Below the pieces are notes generated by a model, which worked only from the letters and a program-made list of their open reading frames with translations, ran no database searches and was not told the origin of the DNA. Shown here piece by piece: positions 56,397-64,000 of a stretch of 64,000 nucleotides of DNA. This stretch comes from Thiomonas arsenitoxydans. GTDB lineage: Bacteria > Pseudomonadota > Gammaproteobacteria > Burkholderiales > Burkholderiaceae_C. The number at the start of each line of letters is the position of its first letter. The first letter of the stretch is position 1. Location of the stretch: NCBI RefSeq assembly GCF_000253115.1, contig NC_014145.1, positions 3,474,001 through 3,538,000 on the forward strand. Direction: 5' to 3'. The position numbers and the translations under genes were made by a program.

Positions 56397-57320
56397 TCAA
56401 GCCATGCCACGAAACACGCCGACGAGTTCTTGTGGCATGGACGTTCCGCGCTGGCTGGCCCGGTAGCTCAGCAGCAGAACAACGAGCGGCACCAGGTACG
56501 GCAAGGTGCCAAGCAGGTACGGTGAGATGTCGGCCCCCATGGACTGCAGCCGTAGCGCCAGCGCTTCCGACAGGCCGTAGATCAGCGCCACCGGCAGCGC
56601 CAGCCAGGGGTTCCAGCGTGCAACGATGACCAGACCGACAGCTAGGAGGCCGCGACCCGCCGTCATCTGCTCGACCCAGGTGCGGGTGTAGTCCACCGAC
56701 AGCGCCGCTCCCGCGAGTCCGGTGAACAAGCCGCCGGTAAGAATGCCCGCAATGCGCAGCGCGACGGGCTTCTTGCCCAACATACGCAATGCGTCGGCCG
56801 ACTCGCCAGTGGCGCGCCACACCAGGCCCCATTGCGTGCGGTAGAGAAACAGGCCGCAGAGCAGCACCAGAATCAGCGCCAGATACACGGTGGGCGTGAG
56901 CTGGCCGAGAAAGCTGCCAACGATGGGCAAGTGCCCCAGCCAGCCGTGCGCGAGGCTGTGAAAACCGGAAATCTGCTGTCCCACCAGTGGTGCGCCGTAG
57001 AACGCTGACAGGCCGTTGCCGAGAAAGAAAATGGCCAGCCCGCTTGCTATCTGGTTGACCCCCAATCCAAGGCAAAGCAGCGCGTGAACCGACGACAAGG
57101 CCATGCCTGCCAGCGCCCCCACCAGCATCCCCAACCAGGGGCTGCCACTGGCGTAGGTGACTGCAAAGCCTGCGGCGGCACCCACCAGCATCTGTCCCTC
57201 GACGCCTAGGTTGACGATACCGGTGCGCTGCGTCAGCATTTCGCCCAGCATCGCCAGCAACACCGGCGTGGCCATGAGCAAAGCGATGGACAAGAGCCCA
57301 AACCAGGCGGCAATGTTCAT
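56397..57320 (-). CDS. ABC permease of BMP-type importer (second)
   Basis: A 307-residue permease with about eight hydrophobic segments. TPVLLAMLGEMLTQRTGIVN, LGVEGQMLVGAAAGFAV and LGVNQIASGLAIFFLGNGLS are typical of the YufQ/NupQ-like permeases. It overlaps the first permease (stop and start share 4 bp) and precedes the binding protein. Confidence 0.92.
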   Translation of the reverse strand: MNIAAWFGLLSIALLMATPVLLAMLGEMLTQRTGIVNLGVEGQMLVGAAAGFAVTYASGSPWLGMLVGALAGMALSSVHALLCLGLGVNQIASGLAIFFLGNGLSAFYGAPLVGQQISGFHSLAHGWLGHLPIVGSFLGQLTPTVYLALILVLLCGLFLYRTQWGLVWRATGESADALRMLGKKPVALRIAGILTGGLFTGLAGAALSVDYTRTWVEQMTAGRGLLAVGLVIVARWNPWLALPVALIYGLSEALALRLQSMGADISPYLLGTLPYLVPLVVLLLSYRASQRGTSMPQELVGVFRGMA

Positions 57321-58363
57321 GCGACGCTCCTGTGTTTGGCGCGCCAGGCCCCCACGCCGAGCACGCTGATGAACAGCAACGCCTGCATCACCAAGGTGTT
57401 GGAAAACGGCAGTTGGGCGAAAAGCTGCAAGGCATCGCCCGAGGACAGCAACCCGCCCATGATCAACGCCAACGGAATGATGCGCAGAAAGTTTTGCCCC
57501 GCCAGCCAGGCGACCAGAAAGCCGATATAGCCGTAGCCAGACGAGATGTCGGGCTGCAGGTGAGTCTGCACATTGGCCGCCTGCACCCAGCCCGCAAGGC
57601 CGGCAAGACTGCCCGCCAGCGCCATGACGGCAATCGCATGGCGGGTGTAGGAGAGCCCGGCCATGCGCGCCACGCGCGGGTTGCTTCGAAGCAGCGACAA
57701 GCCCGTGCCCCAGCGGCTCTTTTCCACCAGCACATGCAGCACGATGGCGAGCAGCACAGCCAGCACCAGCGCCCAGTTACTGGACAGGGCGCCGAGATGC
57801 AAGGACGGAAACTTGGCAGCGTCAGGAAAGGCGATGGTGGCCGGCCAGCCGAGATTGGCCGCATCTTTCCACGGCCCATACACCGCGTATTCCACAATCT
57901 TGATGGCGATGTAGTTCATCAGGATGGTGACGATGGTTTCGTTCACGCCCAGCGCCGCACGCAGCACGCCGGGAATGGCGCCCCAAAGGGCGCCGCCCAG
58001 CAGCGCCAGCAGCAGTGCTGCGGGAAACAGTTCCCAGAAGGGTGCAGCCGTTATGGCCAGCACTACCGCGGTGCCGGTGAGCGCGCCGAAATACAACTGC
58101 CCTTCGGCCCCCACGGACACCAGGCCCATGCGCGCGGGCAAGGCCGTGGCCATGGCGCAAAACAGAATGGGGATGGTCTTGCTCAGCGTGGTGTTGGTGG
58201 AGAAGGCATTGCCGAACGCGCCCTGCACCATCTGACTGAAAATCTGCAACGGCGCATAGCCGTTGAGCTGGAAGAACACCGCCGCCAGCAACAGAAACAC
58301 GAGTGTTCCAGCCACCGGCACAAACGCCCGATCGACCCACGGCAGTGCCAGAAACGATTTCAT
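57317..58363 (-). CDS. ABC permease of BMP-type importer (first)
   Basis: A 348-residue permease of the YufP/NupP type. TIPILFCAMATALPARMGLV and SVGAEGQLYFGALTGTAVVL are conserved, and LGVNETIVTILMNYIAIKIV marks the family. It overlaps the ATPase gene by 4 bp. With the following gene it forms the membrane channel. Confidence 0.93.
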   Translation of the reverse strand: MKSFLALPWVDRAFVPVAGTLVFLLLAAVFFQLNGYAPLQIFSQMVQGAFGNAFSTNTTLSKTIPILFCAMATALPARMGLVSVGAEGQLYFGALTGTAVVLAITAAPFWELFPAALLLALLGGALWGAIPGVLRAALGVNETIVTILMNYIAIKIVEYAVYGPWKDAANLGWPATIAFPDAAKFPSLHLGALSSNWALVLAVLLAIVLHVLVEKSRWGTGLSLLRSNPRVARMAGLSYTRHAIAVMALAGSLAGLAGWVQAANVQTHLQPDISSGYGYIGFLVAWLAGQNFLRIIPLALIMGGLLSSGDALQLFAQLPFSNTLVMQALLFISVLGVGAWRAKHRSVA

Positions 58364-59844
58364 GCAGCCTCCCCATGCGTCATCAAATGGCCAAGGCGCA
58401 CGCGGTCGGCCTCCCCCGCGGTCAGCACCCCGGCAATGCGCCCGTGATACAGCACAGCAATTCGGTGGGCATAGCGCAGCAGGTCATCCAGGTCTTCGGA
58501 TATCCACAGGATCGCGGCGCCAGCAGCAGCTTGTCGGAACAGCTCGTCATACACCGCCTGCGTCGCATGCAGGTCCAACCCCATGGTGGGATAGCACGCG
58601 ACGATGAACTGGCGCGGCTCCGACAACTCGCGTGCGATCACCAGCTTCTGCAGATTGCCGCCCGACAGGCGACCCGACGCCAGGCCGCTCTGGCGTGGGC
58701 GCACGTCATAGCGCTCCATCAGCGCATCAGCGCGTGCATCCAGCTTGGCCCAGCGCGGAAACAGCGGCAAGCGCAGCAGGCCACGCAGCGCGAGATTCAG
58801 GCTGTTGCGCATCTCTGCTGCCACGGCGTTTTTCAGCGGATATTCCGGGATATAGCCCTGGCGCGCATCGTGCGGCTGGCGAGTGTCGCGGCTGTGAAGC
58901 ACTTCGCCGTCGAGCAGCACGTCGCCCTCTTGCAAGTTCACCATGCCGGTGGCTGCGTCTGCCAACAGATCCTGCCCATTGCCCGACACCCCAGCAACCC
59001 CCAGCACTTCGCCCGGGGCGATGTCGAGGTCAATGCCCTCCAGCGACAACGATTCCGTGCTGCAGCGCAAGTTGCGCAGGCTGATGCGCGCCACCGCACT
59101 GGCTGGCGGCGCGGTCTGCGCCACCGGCTTCAAGCTGGCATCACCCACCATCAGCGTCACCAGTTTGGCGGCGTCCATACCGCGCGCATCGGCCTGCGCC
59201 ACCAGTTTGCCCGCGCGCATGACCGCCACACGATGCGCACAGGCGCGCACGTCCTCCAATTTGTGGGTGATGAACACCACGCTGCGCCCGGTATCGGCCA
59301 GCTTGCGCACCACAGCGTGCAGACGCTGCACCTCTTCAGGGGCCAGGACCGATGTGGGTTCGTCGAGGATGATCAGACGGGCGTCAAGATTGAGCACCTT
59401 GACCAGTTCCACCTGCTGCCTCTGCCCCACCGACAACTCCGAAACCAATCGCTGCGGCGCCACCCCCGGAGCAAACTCGGCCAGCAGTCGCAAGACCTTG
59501 GCGGTATTGCCGCGGCCATGCCACAACGGTGCATCGGGATAGGCCAGCAGCAGGTTATCCAGTACCGTAAGCGCGGGAATGACGCTGAACTGCTGGAACA
59601 CCATGCCGATGCCCAGGGCCATGGCGTCGCGTGGTGAAGCAATGTCCACCTCTCGTCCGCCCAGCAGCACCTGCCCGCTGTCAGCGCGGTAGTAGCCATA
59701 AAGCACCTTCATCAGTGTGCTCTTGCCCGCGCCGTTCTCGCCGAGCAGCGCCAGCACTTCACCTTCGCCAATCTCAAGCGACACGGCATCATTGGCCTGC
59801 ACCGGGCCAAAGCGCTTGCTGATGTCGATGAGCTCGACTTTCAT
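58360..59844 (-). CDS. ABC ATP-binding protein, duplicated (BMP-type importer)
   Basis: A 494-residue protein with two nucleotide-binding halves. The first has Walker A GENGAGKST, signature LSVGQRQQVELVKVL and Walker B LIILDEPTSVLAPEE. In the second half Walker A is degenerate (GVSGNGQDL) and the signature is LSGGNLQKLVIAREL, the usual asymmetry in this group. It is the first gene of the transporter operon, 153 bp after the cyclo-ligase-like gene, and that gap shows no sigma54 promoter. Confidence 0.93.
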   Translation of the reverse strand: MKVELIDISKRFGPVQANDAVSLEIGEGEVLALLGENGAGKSTLMKVLYGYYRADSGQVLLGGREVDIASPRDAMALGIGMVFQQFSVIPALTVLDNLLLAYPDAPLWHGRGNTAKVLRLLAEFAPGVAPQRLVSELSVGQRQQVELVKVLNLDARLIILDEPTSVLAPEEVQRLHAVVRKLADTGRSVVFITHKLEDVRACAHRVAVMRAGKLVAQADARGMDAAKLVTLMVGDASLKPVAQTAPPASAVARISLRNLRCSTESLSLEGIDLDIAPGEVLGVAGVSGNGQDLLADAATGMVNLQEGDVLLDGEVLHSRDTRQPHDARQGYIPEYPLKNAVAAEMRNSLNLALRGLLRLPLFPRWAKLDARADALMERYDVRPRQSGLASGRLSGGNLQKLVIARELSEPRQFIVACYPTMGLDLHATQAVYDELFRQAAAGAAILWISEDLDDLLRYAHRIAVLYHGRIAGVLTAGEADRVRLGHLMTHGEAA

Positions 59845-59997
59845 TGCACGCGCCCGAACTCAACTGGCCGGCACGTCCAACTAGGCACACTCCCCCATCC
59901 GGACGTCCGACTCAACGGCTTAGGCTGAAAGTGACCCAGCCCGCTCACATTGACTTGAATAGTTATGCACATGATCTTTTCCTGCGAACCTCATGCC

Positions 59998-60831
59998 TCA
60001 AATGTCACGGTCACTGAGCCCCACTGAGCCCTTCGGCGCCCCACCCTGCTCGATCCGCCCGCGTAGTTCGCCGAGGAACGGAATGTCACGATATTGATCG
60101 GGTTCAACCTGATCCCAGGCCACCCCATGGGGCTGTGGATAGGGTGTGTCGGTCCGAATGCTTTCTTCCTCGGTGAAGACCCAGTCCAGCGCCGAATCGT
60201 GGCCGAGCATCACCAGACGCTGCGCTGCCACGACTTGGCAGGAATGCACCGTCGTGACGATTGGGGTGCCTGCAGACAGCTTGCCAAGTTCTCGGAAGAT
60301 GCCAAGTTCAAGGTCAGCGAAACCGCCGCCCTTGCCGGTGCGCCCACCGAGACGGGTTACCGCCACGCAGCCCACCACCACCAGATCGAGAGTCGGCAGT
60401 TCCTCGAACTGCACCGGCACGCCATGAGCCACGCCTCCCTGGGAGGTTGCGGCAAGCTCGAATGAGACCTGGCGCGCGGCAAGCTGCACCGGGTCGAGCA
60501 GTACAAAGGGATAGGGACGCTCCAACTCAGGAACCGGCATATAGAGTTGCTTGCCGGCGTAAAGCGCACGCAGGCGCAGAGGAATCTGTGGCGGGTCCGG
60601 GTTGCACTTGACCACCCCTGCGTCGCGCCACATAGGGGTGGCGGCTAGGCGCCAAGCGGCTCTGTCTGCGCCGACGAAATTCGGAATGCGGCTACGCACC
60701 GGCCCCACGCCAACCTCCATACGCTCAAGCGCGAACCAGATCTCGTCACGCAAGGCGTCTTTATCACGGTTGCGGCCCGCCCAGCGCGCCGTGTCGTCTA
60801 TTGATGCTGTGGATGCGATGCTTTCGGACAT
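59998..60831 (-). CDS. 5-formyltetrahydrofolate cyclo-ligase-like (MTHFS-domain) protein
   Basis: About 277 residues. The C-terminal two-thirds resembles 5-formyl-THF cyclo-ligase: LRALYAGKQLYMPVPELERP, VVVGCVAVTRLGGRTGKGGG (the phosphate-binding GKGGG) and GFADLELGIFRELGKL. The N-terminal ALRDEIWFALERMEVGVGPV matches MTHFS-domain proteins rather than housekeeping FAU. ATG 60831 is favoured, as AAGGA is 9 nt upstream; ATG 60840 has it at zero distance. It heads the ureide transporter cluster behind its own sigma54 promoter. A folate link to the formate made by formamidase is possible but not shown. Confidence 0.75.
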   Translation of the reverse strand: MSESIASTASIDDTARWAGRNRDKDALRDEIWFALERMEVGVGPVRSRIPNFVGADRAAWRLAATPMWRDAGVVKCNPDPPQIPLRLRALYAGKQLYMPVPELERPYPFVLLDPVQLAARQVSFELAATSQGGVAHGVPVQFEELPTLDLVVVGCVAVTRLGGRTGKGGGFADLELGIFRELGKLSAGTPIVTTVHSCQVVAAQRLVMLGHDSALDWVFTEEESIRTDTPYPQPHGVAWDQVEPDQYRDIPFLGELRGRIEQGGAPKGSVGLSDRDI

Positions 60832-61009
60832 ATTCGTCATTCCTTGGAAATACGCAAGCAGCTCTTTGCAGGATCGCCGACCTGCGTCGGCGATTGCGCT
60901 GGGCTTTGTCTGGCAGGTCTGGATTCACCATCCTTGAGCGCCAGACCGGGTGCAAATAGCCTTGCCTCCAGCCTCGAACTCAACCCACCCTGACAAGTCA
61001 ACCGCAACT

Positions 61010-61025
61010 ATCTTGTGCACAAGAT
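61010..61025 (-). promoter_or_regulatory. Perfect palindrome (TTG-N4-CAA core) at the cyclo-ligase-like promoter
   Basis: ATCTTGTG-CACAAGAT is a perfect 16-bp palindrome with core TTGTGCACAA (61013-61022), beginning 7 nt after the -12 box of the minus-strand sigma54 promoter and covering its start. It matches the operators at 34960 and 61162 in core and position. Confidence 0.7.
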
Positions 61026-61029
61026 GCCA

Positions 61030-61045
61030 TGCAAGATGTGTGCCA
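61030..61045 (-). promoter_or_regulatory. sigma54 promoter of the cyclo-ligase-like gene (and probably the transporter operon)
   Basis: TGGCACA-CATC-TTGCA on the minus strand matches the consensus except for one -24 base. Predicted start near 61019, with a leader of about 180-190 nt. Confidence 0.82.
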
Positions 61046-61138
61046 TTGCCCAGTAGCAACTGCGCGGTGCGTGAAGCAAACAGCACACTGCTGCTTCCCA
61101 GTTGACTGAGTAATTTTCCCAACCCGCTTCGGCCTGAT

Positions 61139-61154
61139 TGGCACATCCATTGCA
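61139..61154 (+). promoter_or_regulatory. sigma54 promoter of atzG-atzE-atzH-gntR
   Basis: TGGCACA-TCCA-TTGCA on the plus strand, same single deviation as the divergent promoter at 61030. Predicted start near 61165, with a leader of about 180 nt before atzG. Confidence 0.82.
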
Positions 61155-61172
61155 TATCATGATGCATACAAG
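61150..61172 (+). promoter_or_regulatory. TTG-N4-CAA type operator overlapping the atzG promoter
   Basis: ATGCATACAA (61162-61171) is the operator core, 7 nt after the -12 box; with the preceding TTGCATATCATG it forms an imperfect inverted repeat. Eight bases (GCATACAA) are identical to the operator at 34960-34969 on the minus strand. The GntR regulator encoded at the end of this operon is the likely binder. Confidence 0.62.
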
Positions 61173-61279
61173 TCTGGGGCTCGCTGTCATGCTCCGTCTG
61201 TCCAGCACCCACCCGAACCCAAACACAAGTTGGAATGCATTCCGTGGCAATTGGCGCCACACGGCAGCAGTGCGCAACG

Positions 61280-61306
61280 GGCACCGCACTGGTGCAAGTT
61301 GCACCA
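61280..61306 (+). promoter_or_regulatory. NtrC-like site and two mutually exclusive hairpins in the atzG leader
   Basis: GGCACC-GCACT-GGTGCA matches the NtrC consensus TGCACC-N5-GGTGCA at 11 of 12 positions. The same GGTGC can instead pair with the next GCACC (GGTGC-AAGTT-GCACC, 61291-61305). As DNA it may be an enhancer acting on the divergent sigma54 promoters; as RNA it can form only one of the two stems. Which of these matters cannot be told from the sequence. Confidence 0.45.
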
Positions 61307-61344
61307 AACCCGCCAGATCAATCCAGTCAACATTGAGGCAAACC

Positions 61345-61551
61345 ATGCAACACACACCGACACCCTCCGCCGACGCACCGTCCCACATCGACACGGTTCG
61401 ATGCGCCGCGACACAACTCGACCTCGTGCTCACGGACGATGCCCTGCAGCGCGTCGCCGACCAATGGGCTCGCCTGCAGACCATGGCCTCCGCGCTGACG
61501 CAAGAGCCTTTGGGCATTGCAGATGAGCCCGCGCCGGTCTTTACGCCCTGA
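61345..61551 (+). CDS. atzG: AtzG-like small subunit (DUF4089) of 1-carboxybiuret hydrolase
   Basis: A 68-residue protein without a catalytic domain. VRCAATQLDLVLTDDALQRV and the closing LGIADEPAPVFTP match the DUF4089 pattern (a short helical hairpin, then an extended tail ending EPAPVF), known from AtzG, the GatC-like partner needed to fold and stabilise AtzE. ATG 61345 has GAGG upstream. atzE follows after 50 bp, as in the cyanuric-acid plasmid clusters. Too short for domain calls by eye alone, so much of the confidence comes from context. Confidence 0.8.
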   Translation: MQHTPTPSADAPSHIDTVRCAATQLDLVLTDDALQRVADQWARLQTMASALTQEPLGIADEPAPVFTP

Positions 61552-61601
61552 ACCCTGTCACATAGCCCGACCCAACTGTCCTTCCGCCGAGAAGACCTTC
61601 C

Positions 61602-62981
61602 ATGACGACCTCCAATTCATCCCTTGCGCTGCAAGTCGCCGGCCCCCTGGCTCAGGCCATTGCCTCCGGTGAGATCTCCGCCTTGGAAGTAACCGAACAG
61701 GCCTTGGCGCGTATCGCCGCAGTTGATGGCGCCATCAACGCCTTCACCGCCATCACGGCGCAGCGCGCACGCGACGAAGCGCGCAGAATCGACGCCCTGC
61801 GTGCGCAAGGCGCCCCGTTGCCGCCACTGGCCGGCGTGCCCTATGCGGTAAAGAACCTGTTCGACATCTTCGGGCTAACCACGCTCGCCGGCTCGAAACT
61901 ACTGGCGACGCAGTCACCCGCCACAAACGACGCTGTGCTGGTGCAGCGCATGCAGGCCGCAGGCGCCGTCCTCGTAGGCGCGTTGAATATGGATGAATTC
62001 GCCTATGGCTTCACCACCGAAAACAGCCACTACGGACCGACGCGTAACCCGCATGACCCAACACGCAGCGCCGGTGGATCCTCGGGTGGAAGCGCCGCAG
62101 CGATTGCTGCGGGCATGGTGCCTCTCGCACTGGGTTCAGACACCAACGGTTCGATCCGCGTACCGTCCTCGCTATGCGGCATCTTCGGCATCAAGCCCAC
62201 GTTTGGCAGGCTGTCACGCAGTGGCAGCTACCCCTTCGTCTACAACCTCGACCACCTCGGCGCTTTCGCGCGCAGCGTGGACGACCTTGCCCTGTGCTAC
62301 GAAGCGCTTTGCGCGGGCGAACCGCCTCGATCTGAAGCCTTGCTGCGGCAGAGCGACACCCCTTTGCGCGTCGGTCAGCTCGGCGGCTATTTCGACGATC
62401 ACGCCGGACCCCAAGCGCGTGAGGCCGTAGGCATGGCCGCCGAGGCCCTCGGCGCACGCGACCCAGTGAACTGGGTTGGCGTGGAAGCCGCCCGTTCCGC
62501 AGCCTTCCTCATCACAGCAGCCGAAGGCGGGCAACTGCACCTGGACCATCTGCGCACCCAGTACGACCTGATGGAGCCCCTTTCACGCGACCGCCTCGCG
62601 GCCGGGTCCATGCTCCCCGCCGCCTGGTATGCACAGGCCCAGCGCGTACGTGCTCGCTTTCATGCCCGCGCTCTGGAACTTTTCAGTCGTTACGACCTGC
62701 TCATCGCTGCGGCGACGCCGGTCTCGGCACAGCCCCTGGACAGCGAGGGCTTCGAACTCGACGGCCGCATGCTGCCCACCCGCGCCAATATGGGTCTGCT
62801 CACCCAGCCCATTTCCTGCATTGGCCTGCCCGTGGTCGCCGCTCCGATCCGGCATGCCCCGGGAGCCATGCCTATCGGCGTGCAACTCATCGCCCCGCCC
62901 TGGCGCGAGGACATCGCCCTGCGTGCAGCGAAAATACTTGAATCTGCAGGCGTGGCCTTCGCCACCCCCGTTCCAATCTGA
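61602..62981 (+). CDS. atzE: AtzE-like amidase (1-carboxybiuret hydrolase)
   Basis: A 459-residue amidase-signature enzyme. The Ser-cisSer-Lys triad is visible: Lys in [20 protein letters not shown], cis-Ser in [20 protein letters not shown] and nucleophile Ser in [34 protein letters not shown] is a strong AtzE-like block compared with GatA. In Pseudomonas ADP AtzE deaminates 1-carboxybiuret to 1,3-dicarboxyurea together with AtzG. AtzG and AtzH neighbours support that assignment here; other ureide amides remain possible, since no cyanuric acid hydrolase (AtzD) is in the window. Confidence 0.88.
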   Translation: MTTSNSSLALQVAGPLAQAIASGEISALEVTEQALARIAAVDGAINAFTAITAQRARDEARRIDALRAQGAPLPPLAGVPYAVKNLFDIFGLTTLAGSKLLATQSPATNDAVLVQRMQAAGAVLVGALNMDEFAYGFTTENSHYGPTRNPHDPTRSAGGSSGGSAAAIAAGMVPLALGSDTNGSIRVPSSLCGIFGIKPTFGRLSRSGSYPFVYNLDHLGAFARSVDDLALCYEALCAGEPPRSEALLRQSDTPLRVGQLGGYFDDHAGPQAREAVGMAAEALGARDPVNWVGVEAARSAAFLITAAEGGQLHLDHLRTQYDLMEPLSRDRLAAGSMLPAAWYAQAQRVRARFHARALELFSRYDLLIAAATPVSAQPLDSEGFELDGRMLPTRANMGLLTQPISCIGLPVVAAPIRHAPGAMPIGVQLIAPPWREDIALRAAKILESAGVAFATPVPI

Positions 62982-63006
62982 CAGCACACCAACCGCCAAT
63001 CTCGAC

Positions 63007-63396
63007 ATGACCCCATCCGCGATCAACCTCCCCGACGTCCTGGCCGAAGTCGAGGACATGTTCGCTCGCTACGAACAGGCGCTGGTGAGCAACGACGTCG
63101 CCAGCCTTGACGCCCTGTTCTGGAATTCGCCGCATACCCTGCGCTATGGTGCAACCGAGAACCTCTATGGATTCGACGCCATCGCGGCGTTTCGGGCCCA
63201 ACGTCCGGGCCAAGGACTGGCGCGACGCATTCGCCACCGCTCCATTACCACCTTCGGCCGTGATTTTGCCGTGGCGAACGTTGAATTCGAACGCAGCAAC
63301 AGCCCGCGCGTCGGACGCCAAAGCCAGACCTGGGTGCGCTTTGAGCAAGGGTGGCGCGTGGTTGCCGCGCATGTGAGCTGGATGGACACATTATGA
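63007..63396 (+). CDS. atzH: AtzH-like protein (DUF3225, SnoaL-type fold)
   Basis: A 129-residue protein of the NTF2/SnoaL-like fold. [40 protein letters not shown] and [14 protein letters not shown], then [20 protein letters not shown] and [10 protein letters not shown] are the DUF3225 pattern. AtzH of Pseudomonas ADP converts 1,3-dicarboxyurea to allophanate with loss of CO2 and ammonia. It follows atzE by 25 bp and its stop overlaps the regulator start (ATGA), so the four genes are one unit. No allophanate hydrolase (AtzF/DUR2) is seen in the window. Confidence 0.87.
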   Translation: MTPSAINLPDVLAEVEDMFARYEQALVSNDVASLDALFWNSPHTLRYGATENLYGFDAIAAFRAQRPGQGLARRIRHRSITTFGRDFAVANVEFERSNSPRVGRQSQTWVRFEQGWRVVAAHVSWMDTL

Positions 63397-64000
63397 CAAC
63401 TGCCGCAGCACGCACGAGCCACGTTGCAATCAAGGCCAAGCCCGCGCCCAAGGCGGCGTCGCGCGCAGAGGAAATCTACGCCCGCTTGCGCGAAGAAGTG
63501 TTTGAGTTTCACCTGTTACCCGGCCAGCGCTTCACGGAAACGGAGTTGGCCGAGCACTATGTCGTATCCCGCACCCCGGTGCGCGAAGCACTGCTGCGCT
63601 TGCAGGCTGAAGGGTTGGTACGCGGCTATTTCCGCAGCGGCTGGGAAGTCGTGCCGATCGACTTCGCTCGTTTCGACCATCTGTACGAATTGCGCAAGCT
63701 CGTTGAAGTGCACGCCGTTCGCAAGCTTTCCATGCGTGAACTGGCCACTGAAACGCAAACCATGCTGGATGCGCTGGCAGCATCCTGGATCGTGGACAAA
63801 TCGGCGCGTCTGAGTGATGCCCGAAAGATCTCATTGCTGGATGAGGCCTTCCATACCAATCTGGTGGCTGCCGCGGGCAACCCAGAGATTCTGCGCGTGC
63901 ATGCGGAAATCACCGATCGCATCCGCATCATCCGCCGCCTCGACTTCACCTATACCCATCGCGTCAGCACCACCTACGACGAGCATGCCGCCATCCTGCG
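63393..64000 (+). CDS. GntR-family regulator, FCD subfamily (3' part beyond window)
   Basis: At least 202 residues, open to the window end. After a 25-residue basic leader ([20 protein letters not shown]) comes the winged helix: [40 protein letters not shown]. The FCD ligand domain follows, with [40 protein letters not shown] and [16 protein letters not shown] proteins usually bind small carboxylic acids with a metal. The start overlaps atzH. It is the best candidate for the protein binding the three TTG-N4-CAA operators. Confidence 0.92.
   Translation, partial: MTTAAARTSHVAIKAKPAPKAASRAEEIYARLREEVFEFHLLPGQRFTETELAEHYVVSRTPVREALLRLQAEGLVRGYFRSGWEVVPIDFARFDHLYELRKLVEVHAVRKLSMRELATETQTMLDALAASWIVDKSARLSDARKISLLDEAFHTNLVAAAGNPEILRVHAEITDRIRIIRRLDFTYTHRVSTTYDEHAAIL

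Overview
The window reads as the chromosome of a high-GC betaproteobacterium, most like Burkholderiales. Reasons: UrtABCDE next to urease, an NrtABD/NirBD/NasA operon led by an ANTAR regulator, and the family make-up of the ABC systems. No species can be named from the sequence alone. I saw no rRNA, tRNA or CRISPR array.

Almost everything here obtains nitrogen from poor sources. (1) 1-11.9 kb: urease. ureABC and ureEF are on the minus strand; urtABCDE (urea ABC importer) and ureD are on the plus strand. A broken LysE exporter and an AbrB/Doc toxin-antitoxin pair sit between ureC and ureE. (2) 12.0-15.9 kb: a Phd/ParE pair, a J-domain-like protein, an MFS remnant and a complete IS5-family element with a TAA target duplication. 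(3) 16-28.1 kb, minus strand: assimilatory nitrate/nitrite operon nasT, nrtA-nrtB-nrtD-nirB-nirD-nasA-ybiB-cobA, with a CbiX-type chelatase gene upstream. CobA and the chelatase can supply siroheme for NirB. (4) 28.4-29.8 kb: a truncated IS630 transposase abutting a VapC whose antitoxin gene is lost. (5) 30.1-39.3 kb: a probable purine module with divergent operons: Tsx-like porin, 2OG-Fe(II) oxygenase, ABC permease and twin binding proteins on one side; Rieske oxygenase, ABC ATPase, 8-oxoguanine-deaminase-type hydrolase and a frameshifted quinone reductase on the other. (6) 39.3-50.9 kb: reductive pyrimidine catabolism (PreT, PreA, dihydropyrimidinase, ureidopropionase-type amidohydrolase), its ABC importer, a RutR-like TetR regulator and a broken cytosine-deaminase-like gene. 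(7) 51.3-64 kb: a ureide/amide cluster: BMP-type ABC importer, formamidase, two isochorismatase-fold amidohydrolases, a frameshifted amidohydrolase, a 5-formyl-THF cyclo-ligase-like protein, AtzG, AtzE, AtzH and a GntR/FCD regulator cut by the window end.

The operons appear to be wired together by promoter sequence. I find eight good sigma54 (-24/-12) promoters, in front of urtA, nrtA, the purine importer, the Rieske operon, the pyrimidine importer, preT, the cyclo-ligase-like gene and atzG. Three of them (purine importer, cyclo-ligase-like gene, atzG) carry a TTG-N4-CAA operator 6-7 nt after the -12 box, a fit for the GntR protein. Two (pyrimidine importer, preT) carry a RutR-like operator, a fit for the TetR protein. 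The nrtA leader contains a terminator overlapped by a hexaloop hairpin of the ANTAR type, fitting control by NasT. The model, which is inference, is general nitrogen limitation through sigma54 plus substrate-specific repression.

Several genes are decaying: lysE and the quinone reductase each carry an 11-bp tandem duplication, two amidohydrolases have 1-nt losses (one also an in-frame amber codon), and vapB and an MFS gene survive as stubs. The region that looks least described is the AtzGEH / formamidase / isochorismatase cluster with its paired promoters.
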